Assembly (NCBI RefSeq): GCF_005938225.1
Contig: NZ_VCPC01000001.1
Span: 744,001 to 808,000, forward strand
Length of the DNA stretch: 64,000 bases
Direction of reading: 5' to 3'
Origin: Arenibacterium halophilum
Lineage (GTDB): Bacteria > Pseudomonadota > Alphaproteobacteria > Rhodobacterales > Rhodobacteraceae
Part shown: piece after piece, positions 7,445-16,190 of the stretch
Layout of the letters: each line of letters opens with the position of its first letter
How positions within the stretch are numbered: position 1 is the first letter of the stretch
Notes under the pieces: generated by a model
Database searches by the model: none
Told to the model about the DNA's origin: nothing
The model's input: only the letters and a program-made list of their open reading frames with translations
Made by a program: the position numbers and the translations under genes

Positions 7445-8208
7445 GTGCCCAGCCAATGCTGGCCGCACGCGATCTGTCGGTCCGGCTGGACGGGCGCACG
7501 GTGTTGCAGAACGTCACGGTCAACATTGCGCCGGGCGAAATCCTGACCATCGTCGGCCCCAACGGCTCGGGCAAATCGACGTTTCTGAAGGCGCTGATTG
7601 GCGCCGTTCCCGCCGCATCGGGCCGTGTCGAACGCGCACCGGGTCTGCGCATCGGATACGTGCCACAAAAGCTGGCGATTGACGGCAACCTGCCGATCAC
7701 CGTGGGGCGGTTCCTGTCACTGCCCCGCGCGGTGCCCAAGGCGCGCGCGATGGAGGTGCTGGAGCGCGCCGAAGTGCCCGAGTTGTACAGCCGCCAGATG
7801 ACCGACCTGTCCGGCGGCCAGTTTCAGCGCGTGCTGCTGGCGCGTGCCCTGCTGGACCGGCCACAGGTCCTGTTGCTGGATGAGGCGACACAGGGGTTGG
7901 ACCAGCCCGGGTCCGCCGCCTTCTACGCCCGGATCGAGGAGGTGCGGCAGGATACCGGCTGTGCCGTGGTGATGGTCAGCCACGATCTGCACGTCGTGAT
8001 GGCCGCCTCTGACCGGGTGCTGTGCATGAACGGGCATATCTGCTGCGAAGGCACGCCCGCCGTGGTGGCGACCGCGCCGGAATACCGCGCGCTGTTCGGC
8101 ACCGGCACCAAGGGCACGCTGGCACTGTACCAGCACCAGCACGACCACCATCACGGGCATGGCCACCACCATCACGACCACCCGCACGACGGGCACGACC
8201 ATGCTTGA
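7441..8208 (+). CDS. znuC: ZnuC, zinc ABC-transporter ATPase with His-rich tail
   Basis: This 255-aa ATPase energises zinc import. It has Walker A at residues 39-47 (GPNGSGKST), the signature LSGGQFQRV, and Walker B VLLLDEATQ with the switch histidine in MVSHDLHVV. The last 24 or so residues are a His/Asp/Gly tail in which about half the residues are histidine. That tail could bind zinc on the cytoplasmic side. The gene overlaps zur by 4 bp and znuB by 8 bp, so the three are coupled. Confidence 0.95.
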   Translation: MSAQPMLAARDLSVRLDGRTVLQNVTVNIAPGEILTIVGPNGSGKSTFLKALIGAVPAASGRVERAPGLRIGYVPQKLAIDGNLPITVGRFLSLPRAVPKARAMEVLERAEVPELYSRQMTDLSGGQFQRVLLARALLDRPQVLLLDEATQGLDQPGSAAFYARIEEVRQDTGCAVVMVSHDLHVVMAASDRVLCMNGHICCEGTPAVVATAPEYRALFGTGTKGTLALYQHQHDHHHGHGHHHHDHPHDGHDHA

Positions 8209-8989
8209 CAGCTTTCTGATCCGCGCCGCCTTGGCCGGGCTTGGCGTGGCGCTGGCCGCCGCGCCTTTGGGGTGTTTCGTCGTCTGGCGCCGCATGGCCT
8301 ATTTCGGAGAGGCGACAGCCCATGCCGCCATCCTTGGCGTGGCGCTGGCTTTGGGTCTGTCGTTGCCGCTGCTGCCTATGGTCCTGATTGCGGCGCTTGG
8401 AATGGCGGCGCTGACCGCCACGCTGACGGGGCGCGGCCATGCGGTTGATACGGTGCTGGGCGTGCTGGCCCATAGCGCGCTGGCGCTCGGGCTGGTCTGC
8501 GTCGCGCTGTTGGCCGATGTGCGGCTGGATCTGATGGCGTTTCTGTTCGGCGACATCCTTGCTGTCACCCGCACCGATCTGGCGGTGATCTGGGGTGGCG
8601 CGGCGTTGGTGCTGGGGCTGACGTGGTGGCGCTGGTCGGCGTTGCTGACCGTGACTTTGAACCCCGATCTGGCGCGGGCGGCGGGGCTGAATCCGAAACG
8701 GGAAGAGGCCGGGCTGATCGTCGCGCTGGCATTGGTGATCGCGGTGGCGATCAAGGTGGTCGGCGTGCTGCTGATCGGCGCGCTTCTGGTCATTCCGGCC
8801 GCCGCCGCGCGCCCCATCGTGCGCTCGCCCGAAGGCATGGCAATTGGCGCAGTGGTGGTGGGCGCGGTCTCGGCGCTTGGCGGGCTGTGGGCGGCGTGGT
8901 GGTTTGATACGCCGACCGGCCCCAGCATTGTCTGCGTCGCGGCGGCCAGCTTTCTGCTGACCACCGCTGTCGGCACGTTCCGGCGCTAG
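8201..8989 (+). CDS. znuB: ZnuB, zinc ABC-transporter permease
   Basis: This 262-aa ABC-3 family permease has about seven to eight hydrophobic helices. Family features include the start MLDSFLIRAALAGLG, the segment FVVWRRMAYFGEATAHAAILG, and the KVVGVLLIGALLVIPAAAA helix. I chose the ATG at 8201, which overlaps the end of znuC by 8 bp. An upstream in-frame ATG would read through the znuC His tail region and give a Thr-rich nonsense start. Its stop is only 4 bp from the convergent putA stop. Confidence 0.95.
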   Translation: MLDSFLIRAALAGLGVALAAAPLGCFVVWRRMAYFGEATAHAAILGVALALGLSLPLLPMVLIAALGMAALTATLTGRGHAVDTVLGVLAHSALALGLVCVALLADVRLDLMAFLFGDILAVTRTDLAVIWGGAALVLGLTWWRWSALLTVTLNPDLARAAGLNPKREEAGLIVALALVIAVAIKVVGVLLIGALLVIPAAAARPIVRSPEGMAIGAVVVGAVSALGGLWAAWWFDTPTGPSIVCVAAASFLLTTAVGTFRR

Positions 8990-8993
8990 ACGC

Positions 8994-11900
8994 TTAGCTG
9001 GTGCCACCCAGCAGCGCGGCGTTGCCTCCGGCGGCTGTGGTATCGACGCAGAGGTGGCGTTCGCCCATCACCCGCGCCACATCCGGCGCGCCCCGCACCA
9101 GCGGCAGGATCGGCCCGTCGCGTTTGGCCAGCGCCTGTTCGATCTGGCGGGCGGTGTTGGTGTCACCCCACCAGATCACGCCGCCGATGCCCTGCGCCGC
9201 CGTCAGGCTGGCCGGGTCCAGCGCCCCGTCGGGCACAATGGCCGTGCCGCCCAGCGCCAGCACCGCATCGCTTTGTTCGGCGGCGATCCCCGCCCCCGGC
9301 CCCATGCACAGCAAAGGCGCGCGCGGAACATAGCCCAGCCGGTTTGTTTCGCCTGTTGGCCCCGGCAGGATGCGCGGCTCGGGCGGGCGCGGCGTACCTT
9401 GCGGCGCGGGCAGTACCCCTTTGGCCATTCCATCCCATCCTGTTGCCGTTTCACGCACCGGCACGGCACAGAACCGGCCAAGGTAGTGCGGCCCGCCCGC
9501 CTTGGGCCCGGTGCCCGACAGCCCCTCGCCGCCAAACGGCTGGCTGCCGACAATCGCACCGATCTGGTTGCGGTTGACGTAGAGGTTGCCCGCGTGAACC
9601 TGCTCGGTCACATGCTGCACCCGGTCGTCGATCCGGGTTTGCAGCCCGAAGGTCAGCCCGTATCCGGTGGCGTTTATTTCGCCGATCACGCGGTCCAGCT
9701 CTCCCGCACGAAAACGGGCGACATGCAGCACGGGGCCGAAAATCTCGCGCTTCAGGGCGCCGATGCCCGGAACCGCAATCAGCGTGGGCGCGACAAAGAT
9801 GCCGCCTTGGGGGGCCTGCAACTCTTTGATTACGCGGCCTTCGTGGCGGGCGATGTCGATGTGGTCGCGAATGCCGGCGCGGGCGGTTTCGTCGATCACC
9901 GGGCCGCAATCGGTGCTGAACAGCCACGGATCGCCCAGCGACAGCGCATCCATCGCGCCTTGCAGCATCTTCAGCAGATCCTCGGCGATGTCTTCCTGCA
10001 CATAGAGGCAGCGCAGGGCCGAACACCGCTGGCCCGCCGATTGGAAGGCGGATTCGACAATCGCCTGCACCGCCTGTTCCGGCAGCGCGGTCGAATCGAC
10101 GATCATCGCGTTCAACCCGCCGGTTTCCGCGATCAGCGGCGCACCCGGCGCCATGTGCTGCGCCATGGCCGACCGGATTTTCAGCGCCGTCGCGGTTGAT
10201 CCGGTGAAAGCCACACCGCCCACGCGCGCATCCGACGTCAGCGCAGCACCCACCGCGCCACCACCGGGCAGCAGTTGCAGGGCCGAGGCCGGCACGCCCG
10301 CCTCATGCAGCAGCGCGACCGCGCGATGCGCGATCAGCGGCGTCTGTTCCGCCGGTTTTGCCAGGACCGCGTTGCCACAGGCCAGCGCCGCCGAGATCTG
10401 GCCGGTAAAGATCGCCAGCGGAAAGTTCCACGGGCTGATGCAGGTGAACAGACCCACAGGCTCGGCCTCGGGGCGGTTGACGGCATAGTAGCGCAGAAAA
10501 TCCACGGCTTCGCGCAGTTCGGCCACACTGTCACGCAGGGATTTGCCCGCCTCGCGCGCCAGCAGGGCAAACAACTCGCCAAAGTGTTCCTCGTAGAGAT
10601 CCGCAGCGCGGTTCAACACGGCGGCGCGCTCTTCGGGGCTGGCGGCCCAGGGAGTCGCTGCCCCTAGCGCCGTTGCCACATCGGCCGCGCTGGCCGGGGC
10701 GACGGTGCCGGGGGTATCCTGTGCATCGGCGGGGTTTTCGACCGGCTGCGCGGGGTCGGCCGCAACCGGACCAGCCAGCAGCGGCGCCGCCTGCCAGCTG
10801 TGGGTGTGGAACGCCTCGCGCGCCGTGTTGACGCGGGCCAGCGTGGGCGCGTGGGACAGATCGAACCCCTGCGAATTCGCGCGCTCGGGCTGAAACAGCT
10901 CGGTTCCCTTGCGCAGGGTCGGCGCATTGGCCTCCAGCGCTGCGAACGGGTCGGCGGCCACGGTTTCCGGCGGGACGGTTTCATCGACGATCTGGTTCAC
11001 GAAGGAACTGTTGGCGCCGTTTTCCAGCAGCCGCCGCACCAGATAGGCCAGCAGATCGCGGTGCGCGCCAACCGGCGCGTAAATCCGGCAGCGCGTGCCG
11101 TTGCGCGTTTTCACCAGCGTATGCAGCGTCTCGCCCATGCCGTGCAGGCGCTGGAACTCATAGGCCTGGGGGTCGTCGGCCATGTGCAGGATCGCGCTGA
11201 CCGTGTGGGCGTTGTGTGTGGCGAATTGCGGGTAAATCCTGTCGGTCATGCCCAGCAGGCGGCGGGCATTGGCGATGTAGGACACATCGGTCGCCGCCTT
11301 GTGCACGAAGACGGGGAAACCGTCGACGCCTTCGACCTGCGCGCGCTTGACCTCGGTGTCCCAATAGGCGCCCTTGACCAGCCGCACCATGATCCGGCGG
11401 TCATGCCGCTGGGCCATGTCATAAAGCGCGTCGATGGCAGCCCCGCAGCGCGGGCCATAGGCCTGCACCACCACGCCGAACCCGTCCCACCCCGCCAGCG
11501 CGGGTTCGGCCAACACCGTGTCGATCACCTCGAGCGAGAGCGCAAGGCGGTCCGCCTCTTCCGCGTCGATGTTCAAACCCATGCCCGCGGATTTCGCCAG
11601 CAGTGCCAGAGAGCGCAAACGCGGCACCAGATCGCGCATCACGCGGGAATGCTGGGCCACCTCGTAACGCGGATGAAGCGCCGAGAGCTTGACCGAAATG
11701 CCGGGGTTCTCGCGGATATCAGACGCGGTACAGGCCCGCGAAATAGCGGAAATGGCGCGCGAATACGACAGGTGATAGCGCGCGGCATCGGCCTCGGTGC
11801 GCGCAGCCTCGCCCAGCATGTCATAGGAATAGGTAAAGCCCTTGGCCTCCATCCCGGCGGCACGTTTCATCGCGCCTTCGATGGTTTCGCCCAGCACGAA

Positions 11901-12395
11901 CTGGCGGCCCATCTCGCGCATGGCGCGGCCCACAGCGGTGCGGATCACCGGCTCGCCCAGCCGCTTGACGGCGCCGCGCAGGGCGCGGAACGGCGCGGGG
12001 CGGTCTTCGTCCAGCACGCGGCCCGTCAGCATCAGCGCCCAGGTCGAGGCATTGACCAGCGAACTGGCGGAATGACCCAGATGCTTGCCCCAGTCCGACG
12101 GCGCGATCTTGTCCTCGATCAGCGCGTCGATGGTTTCGGCGTCGGGCACGCGCAGCATCGCCTCGGCCAGACACATCAGCGCGATGCCCTCGTCGGTCGA
12201 CAGGCCGTATTCCGCCAGAAACACCTCCATCAGCCCCGGGTCAGAGGCATTGCGGATATCGCGCACCAGCGTCGCGCCGGCCTGCACGATGGCGGCGCGA
12301 TCTTCGGTCGAAAGCGCCGCGCGATCCTGCAACTCTGTCAGGATCTCGGTCTGGTCGGCGTATTTGAGCTGGTCGATGGCGTATATATCGGTCAT
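8994..12395 (-). CDS. putA: PutA, bifunctional proline dehydrogenase / P5C dehydrogenase
   Basis: This 1133-aa enzyme oxidises proline to glutamate. The N-terminal proline dehydrogenase half (FAD) includes SVKLSALHPRYE and MVRLVKGAYWDTEVKRAQ near residue 335. The C-terminal aldehyde dehydrogenase half includes FTCISPWNFPLAIFTG, VAFTGSTATALK and the catalytic cysteine in SAGQRCSALRCLY near residue 785. No ribbon-helix-helix DNA-binding domain is present, so PutA is not its own repressor; the divergent PutR fits that. The start at MTDIYAIDQ (12395) is supported by AGGAGAG upstream. A short C-terminal region of about 150 residues after the ALDH domain is less conserved. Confidence 0.95.
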   Translation of the reverse strand: MTDIYAIDQLKYADQTEILTELQDRAALSTEDRAAIVQAGATLVRDIRNASDPGLMEVFLAEYGLSTDEGIALMCLAEAMLRVPDAETIDALIEDKIAPSDWGKHLGHSASSLVNASTWALMLTGRVLDEDRPAPFRALRGAVKRLGEPVIRTAVGRAMREMGRQFVLGETIEGAMKRAAGMEAKGFTYSYDMLGEAARTEADAARYHLSYSRAISAISRACTASDIRENPGISVKLSALHPRYEVAQHSRVMRDLVPRLRSLALLAKSAGMGLNIDAEEADRLALSLEVIDTVLAEPALAGWDGFGVVVQAYGPRCGAAIDALYDMAQRHDRRIMVRLVKGAYWDTEVKRAQVEGVDGFPVFVHKAATDVSYIANARRLLGMTDRIYPQFATHNAHTVSAILHMADDPQAYEFQRLHGMGETLHTLVKTRNGTRCRIYAPVGAHRDLLAYLVRRLLENGANSSFVNQIVDETVPPETVAADPFAALEANAPTLRKGTELFQPERANSQGFDLSHAPTLARVNTAREAFHTHSWQAAPLLAGPVAADPAQPVENPADAQDTPGTVAPASAADVATALGAATPWAASPEERAAVLNRAADLYEEHFGELFALLAREAGKSLRDSVAELREAVDFLRYYAVNRPEAEPVGLFTCISPWNFPLAIFTGQISAALACGNAVLAKPAEQTPLIAHRAVALLHEAGVPASALQLLPGGGAVGAALTSDARVGGVAFTGSTATALKIRSAMAQHMAPGAPLIAETGGLNAMIVDSTALPEQAVQAIVESAFQSAGQRCSALRCLYVQEDIAEDLLKMLQGAMDALSLGDPWLFSTDCGPVIDETARAGIRDHIDIARHEGRVIKELQAPQGGIFVAPTLIAVPGIGALKREIFGPVLHVARFRAGELDRVIGEINATGYGLTFGLQTRIDDRVQHVTEQVHAGNLYVNRNQIGAIVGSQPFGGEGLSGTGPKAGGPHYLGRFCAVPVRETATGWDGMAKGVLPAPQGTPRPPEPRILPGPTGETNRLGYVPRAPLLCMGPGAGIAAEQSDAVLALGGTAIVPDGALDPASLTAAQGIGGVIWWGDTNTARQIEQALAKRDGPILPLVRGAPDVARVMGERHLCVDTTAAGGNAALLGGTS

Positions 12396-12502
12396 GCGGG
12401 CCTCTCCTGGTGCATTTTCAGGGTATAGCCGCATTTCTACGGGACATTGACCTGATCTTGAGATATTCACAGGCCAATCGACTTATTATCGGCGAGATAG
12501 CG
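12396..12502. promoter_or_regulatory. putA-putR divergent control region
   Basis: The 107 bp between the divergent putA and putR starts is AT-richer than its surroundings. It contains a repeated GCATTT (12412 and 12431 areas) and AT-rich blocks including TATTAT at 12484. PutR of alphaproteobacteria activates putA in response to proline from such a region. I cannot pick out a convincing palindrome, so the exact site is undefined. Confidence 0.4.
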
Positions 12503-12982
12503 ATGCAAAACGACTGGAATGATCTGGATCGCCACGACCGGGCAATCCTGTCTGTTCTGGCGAGCGACGGACGGCTGAGCGTGGCCGATCTGGCGCGCCA
12601 CATCGGGCTGTCGAAATCGCCCACGCAGGCGCGGCTGAAACGGCTGGAAACCCAAGGATTCATCCGGGGCTATCGCGCGTTGATCGACCCGATCCGGCTG
12701 GGTCTGGACCTGATCGCCTTTGTCGAAGTGCGCCTGGTCGACACTCGCGAATCCGCGCTGGCCGAATTCAACGCCGCCGTCGCGCGGATCGGCGAGATTG
12801 AACAAGTCCACCTGATCGCGGGCAACTTCGATTATCTGATCAAGATTCGCGCCCGCAACATGACCGAATACCGCCGCGTCCTGGCCGAAAAAATCTCGAC
12901 CCTGCCGCATCTTGCCGGTACCTCGACCTATGTGGCCATGCAGGCAGTGAAAGAAGACGGCCTGCCCGATCTGCCGGTTTGA
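12503..12982 (+). CDS. putR: PutR, Lrp/AsnC-family regulator of putA
   Basis: This 159-aa Lrp/AsnC regulator has an N-terminal helix-turn-helix (LDRHDRAILSVLASDGRLSV, then DLARHIGLSKSPTQARLKRL). The C-terminal RAM ligand-binding domain contains HLIAGNFDYLIKIRARNM. Its position divergent to putA identifies it as PutR, the proline-responsive activator. The start at 12503 gives the standard Lrp length; the longer frame upstream would overlap the control region. Confidence 0.92.
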   Translation: MQNDWNDLDRHDRAILSVLASDGRLSVADLARHIGLSKSPTQARLKRLETQGFIRGYRALIDPIRLGLDLIAFVEVRLVDTRESALAEFNAAVARIGEIEQVHLIAGNFDYLIKIRARNMTEYRRVLAEKISTLPHLAGTSTYVAMQAVKEDGLPDLPV

Positions 12983-13033
12983 TCGCGTTATGGCGCTTGT
13001 GAGCGGCGGTTGCGGTTGCTATCCAAGCGCCAC

Positions 13034-13118
13034 GCGGGCGTGATGGAATGGTAGACATATCGGACTTAAAATCCGAAGGGCTTTGCCCGTGTGGGTTCGA
13101 GTCCCACCGCCCGTACCA
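13034..13118 (+). tRNA. tRNA-Leu(TAA)
   Basis: The acceptor arm GCGGGCG pairs with CGCCCGT, followed by A and an encoded CCA (13116-13118). The anticodon stem TCGGA/TCCGA encloses CTTAAAA with anticodon TAA at 13067-13069. A long variable arm (GGGCTTTGCCCGT) and the T-arm GTGGGTTCGAGTCCCAC complete a class II tRNA reading UUA. Confidence 0.97.
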
Positions 13119-13165
13119 CGCCTGTGTCATCGAGCCCGCCTTTTGAGCACGCGGAAGCGTCGGAA

Positions 13166-13222
13166 GGGGGCTCTGCCCCCGTCCCTGCGGGACTCCCCCG
13201 GGATATTTTTGTCCCAAAGAAT
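13166..13222. repeat. dispersed intergenic hairpin repeat, copy 1
   Basis: This copy contains GGGGGCTCTGCCCCCGTCCC, then TGCGGGACTCCCCCGGGATA and TTTTTGTCCCAAAGAA. It matches three other intergenic elements in this window (16059, 25151, 29563). It contains two GC hairpins and lies between tRNA-Leu and the rhomboid gene. Confidence 0.75.
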
Positions 13223-13286
13223 GAAAGTATGGGCGCGGCCGGTTTCCTGACTTGACCGGTGTGGGATTTGGTCGCAGCGTGCGGCC

Positions 13287-14030
13287 ATGTTTCCGATCCG
13301 CGACCACAATCCGTCGGGGCGCAGGCCCTATGTCACCTATGCGCTGGTGGCGGCGAACATCCTGATTTTCCTGAGCTATGCCGATCTGATCGGGAATGGG
13401 CGCGCGATCTGGCAATTCTATGCGCAATGGGCGATCATTCCGGCGCGTATCACGCAGGGGGCCGAGCTGCATACGCTGTTCAGCTCGATGTTCCTGCACG
13501 CCGGGGTCATGCACCTGGGCGGCAACATGCTGTTTTTGTGGATCTTTGGCGACAACCTGGAAGACGAGATGGGGCACCTGCCCTTTCTTGGTTTCTATCT
13601 TACCTGCGGGGTCGGGTCGGGGCTGGTGCATGTCGTGGCAGGCCCGTTGTCACCGGTGCCAACGGTGGGCGCGTCGGGTGCGATTGCCGGGGTCATGGGC
13701 GCCTATCTGCTGCTTTATCCCAAGGCGCGCGTTGACGTGTTCTTTTTCTTCATCGTCTTCTTCAAGATCATCCCGATGCGCGCTTGGGTGATGCTGGGGG
13801 CATGGTTCGCGCTTCAGGTGTTCAACAGTGTCGGGTCTGACAGCGAAGCGGGCGGCGTGGCCTATTGGGCGCATTCCGGCGGGTTCGTCATTGGGTTGCT
13901 GTTGGCGCTGCCGCTGTGGGTGCGCCGGGGCGGACCGCGGTTCTGGAGCCAGACCGAGGGCCATCCGCCGCATCCGGAAGCAGACTATACCTTCGTGAAA
14001 TCCAGCATCCCGCGGGTGCCCCGCCGTTAG
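13287..14030 (+). CDS. rhomboid-family intramembrane serine protease
   Basis: This 247-aa membrane protein has about six helices and the rhomboid catalytic pair. The serine lies in VGASGAIAGVMGAYL (near residue 131) and the histidine in YWAHSGGFVIGLL (near residue 193). Rhomboids cleave transmembrane helices of membrane proteins; the substrate here is unknown. The N-terminal PIRDHNPSGRRPYVTYALVA is typical of the bacterial subfamily. The stop codon shares four bases (TTAG) with the convergent inositol monophosphatase gene. Confidence 0.93.
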   Translation: MFPIRDHNPSGRRPYVTYALVAANILIFLSYADLIGNGRAIWQFYAQWAIIPARITQGAELHTLFSSMFLHAGVMHLGGNMLFLWIFGDNLEDEMGHLPFLGFYLTCGVGSGLVHVVAGPLSPVPTVGASGAIAGVMGAYLLLYPKARVDVFFFFIVFFKIIPMRAWVMLGAWFALQVFNSVGSDSEAGGVAYWAHSGGFVIGLLLALPLWVRRGGPRFWSQTEGHPPHPEADYTFVKSSIPRVPRR

Positions 14031-14812
14031 CCGCGGATGACCTTGGCGAAGCTGGCAAAGATCGCCTCGTTCGCGGCGACGACTTCACCGTCGCTCAGGA
14101 TGTCGCCGCCCTTGGTCATCGGCTCGGCCAGACCACCGGCCTCGCGCAGGATGATGAGCCCGGCCGCGATGTCCCAGGCGTGCAGGCGGCGTTCCCAGAA
14201 ACCGTCATAGCGCCCGGCCGCCACATAGGCGAGATCGAGCGAGGCCGCGCCCCAGCGGCGCACGCCGGCACAGGCGGGCAGCAGGCGGCCCAGATCCTTG
14301 AGCGTGGCTGGCAGATCGGCACGACCGCCGAAGGGCAGACCGGTGGCGAAGATGCTTTCGATCATGCGCGAACGGCCCGAAACGCGCAGGCGCTGGTCGT
14401 TCATCCAGGCGCCGGCCCCTTTTTCGGCAAAGAACATTTCATCCTTGGCGGCGTCGAACACCACACCGGCCACGATCTGGCCCTTGTGTTCCAGCGCGAT
14501 CGAAATGGCCCAATGCGGCAGCCCATGCAGGAAGTTGGTGGTGCCATCCAGCGGATCGACAATCCAGCGGCGGGTCGGGTCTTCGCCCTCGGTTTCGCCG
14601 GTTTCTTCGCCCAGCCAACCATAGGTCGGGCGCGCGCCCATCAGATCTTCCTTGATGATCTCTTCGGCGGCGGTATCGGCGCGGCTGACGAAATCGCCCG
14701 CGCCTTTCATCGAAACCTGGAGGTTCTCGACCTCGCGGAAGTCCTTGACGAGCGAACGGCCCGCGCGACGCGCGGCCTTGATCATGATGTTGAGATTTGC
14801 GCTGCCAATCAT
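14027..14812 (-). CDS. inositol monophosphatase family protein (SuhB-like)
   Basis: This 261-aa protein belongs to the Mg-dependent inositol monophosphatase / SuhB family. Metal- and phosphate-binding motifs are all present: GEETGETEGED, RWIVDPLDGTTNFLHG and the C-terminal HAWDIAAGLIILREAGG. It probably dephosphorylates myo-inositol-1-phosphate or a related sugar phosphate, and SuhB members can also act on rRNA transcription complexes. I chose MIGSANLNIM at 14812 because the reading frame upstream of it is antisense to the oxidoreductase gene. It is divergent from that gene. Confidence 0.93.
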   Translation of the reverse strand: MIGSANLNIMIKAARRAGRSLVKDFREVENLQVSMKGAGDFVSRADTAAEEIIKEDLMGARPTYGWLGEETGETEGEDPTRRWIVDPLDGTTNFLHGLPHWAISIALEHKGQIVAGVVFDAAKDEMFFAEKGAGAWMNDQRLRVSGRSRMIESIFATGLPFGGRADLPATLKDLGRLLPACAGVRRWGAASLDLAYVAAGRYDGFWERRLHAWDIAAGLIILREAGGLAEPMTKGGDILSDGEVVAANEAIFASFAKVIRG

Positions 14813-14965
14813 TGCCCGGACTCCTGAAACGATCAGCCCCGGCCTATACGCACTGCGACCCGTCTTGCCAAGGGCCGCAACGTCGCGTCCTTTCGCGCGG
14901 CCCGACCTTGCCAAGCGCGTGAACTGCCTCCACCGTTGCGCCAAGCATATCAGGAGGAGAGCGAC

Positions 14966-16006
14966 ATGAGCGAACAGATGTACCGCGTGGCCCTGGCCAG
15001 CCGCCCGGAGGGGGCGCCCAAGCCCGAGAATTTCCGCTATGAGCCACAAGAGATGCCCGTGCCCGGGGATGGCGAGGTGCTGGTGCGCGTGCACTACATG
15101 TCTCTGGACCCGTATATGCGCGGGCGCATGGATGACGCCGAGAGCTATTCCGACCCGGTGCCTGTGGGTGGCACGATGGAAGCCGGCGGCGTGGGCGAGG
15201 TGATCGCGTCGAACAGCCCGCATTTCAAGCCGGGCGATTTCGCCTTCGGCATGTTCGGCTGGGCCACCCATGGCGTGCAGCCCGCCAAGATGCTGCGCAA
15301 GATCGATCCGGCACATGGGCCGATCACAACCGCGCTTGGCGTGCTGGGGATGCCGGGGCTGACGGGGTGGTTCGGCCTGATGGAACATGGCAAACCGAAG
15401 GCAGGCGAAACGCTGGTGGTCGCGGCGGCAACCGGGCCGGTCGGCTCGATGGTCGGGCAGATTGCCAAAGGGCTGGGTCTGCGCGTGGTCGGCGTGGCCG
15501 GCGGTGCCGACAAGTGCAGGATGGCGGTCGACACCTTTGGTTTCGATGCCTGTCTGGACCATCGGGCCTATGACACCGCTTCGGATCTGCGGAAAGCGCT
15601 TGCGGCAGAATGCCCGGATGGAATCGACATCTATTTCGAAAATGTGGGCGGCAAGGTGCTGAGCGCGGTTCTGCCGCTGATGAACCGGTTTGGCCGTATT
15701 CCGATCTGTGGCATGATCGCGTGGTACAATGCGGGCGGATTGGGCTCGGGCGCGCAGGATCCGGATGTGACCGGGCCGAAGCTATGGCGCACGATCCTGG
15801 TGAAATTCCTGTCGGTGAACGGCTTCATCATCTCGAACCACTTCGACCGGATGGGCGAGTTCCTGACAACGGTTGGCCCCAAGGTCGCCAATGGCGACGT
15901 GGCCTATGTCGAAGATATTGCCGAAGGTCTCGAGAACGCACCAAAGGCGTTCATGGCCATGCTGAAAGGCGGCAATACCGGCAAGCAGATCGTCAAGCTG
16001 ATCTGA
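14966..16006 (+). CDS. NADP-dependent medium-chain oxidoreductase (CurA/leukotriene B4 dehydrogenase type)
   Basis: This 346-aa protein is a zinc-independent medium-chain reductase of the CurA / prostaglandin reductase group. Such enzymes reduce the double bond of alpha,beta-unsaturated ketones and aldehydes with NADPH. Diagnostic pieces are MSLDPYMRGRM, the Rossmann segment VVAAATGPVGSMVGQIAKGLG, and FENVGGKVLSAVLPLMNRFGRIPICG. A GGAGGAGA ribosome site precedes the ATG at 14966. It is monocistronic and ends before a long intergenic repeat element. The physiological substrate is not visible from the sequence. Confidence 0.9.
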   Translation: MSEQMYRVALASRPEGAPKPENFRYEPQEMPVPGDGEVLVRVHYMSLDPYMRGRMDDAESYSDPVPVGGTMEAGGVGEVIASNSPHFKPGDFAFGMFGWATHGVQPAKMLRKIDPAHGPITTALGVLGMPGLTGWFGLMEHGKPKAGETLVVAAATGPVGSMVGQIAKGLGLRVVGVAGGADKCRMAVDTFGFDACLDHRAYDTASDLRKALAAECPDGIDIYFENVGGKVLSAVLPLMNRFGRIPICGMIAWYNAGGLGSGAQDPDVTGPKLWRTILVKFLSVNGFIISNHFDRMGEFLTTVGPKVANGDVAYVEDIAEGLENAPKAFMAMLKGGNTGKQIVKLI

Positions 16007-16058
16007 GCCAGGTCGGGGGCGCTGCCCCACACCGCCGAGAGCCGGCAGTAGACAAATC

Positions 16059-16190
16059 GGGGGCGCTGCCCCCGTCCCTTCGGGACTCCCCCGGGATATT
16101 TGGCCCCAAAGAAATTGACAGTCTCCCTGCTTCTTTGGGGGTCAAATATCCCCGCCGGAGGCTCGCGCGTCAGCGCGAATTTGCTGTGAC
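16059..16190. repeat. dispersed intergenic hairpin repeat, copy 2 (with long inverted arms)
   Basis: This is the fullest copy. A GC-hairpin block (GGGGGCGCTGCCCCCGTCCC and onward) is followed by GGATATTTGGCCCCAAAGAA. Its near-exact reverse complement TTCTTTGGGGGTCAAATATC returns after about 17 bp. It then runs into CCGCCGGAGGCTCGCGCGTC and the panE 3' end. It separates two convergent genes and can form a long hairpin acting as a bidirectional terminator. Confidence 0.8.

Noticed and set aside
10800-12428. 542-codon plus-strand frame over putA
   Set aside because: Antisense shadow of the PutA coding region; composition Arg/Gln/His-rich and without domains.
12840-13631. 263-codon minus-strand frame containing GRWDSNPHGQSPSDFKSD over tRNA-Leu
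   Set aside because: It reads the antisense of the tRNA-Leu gene and of the intergenic repeat; no real protein.
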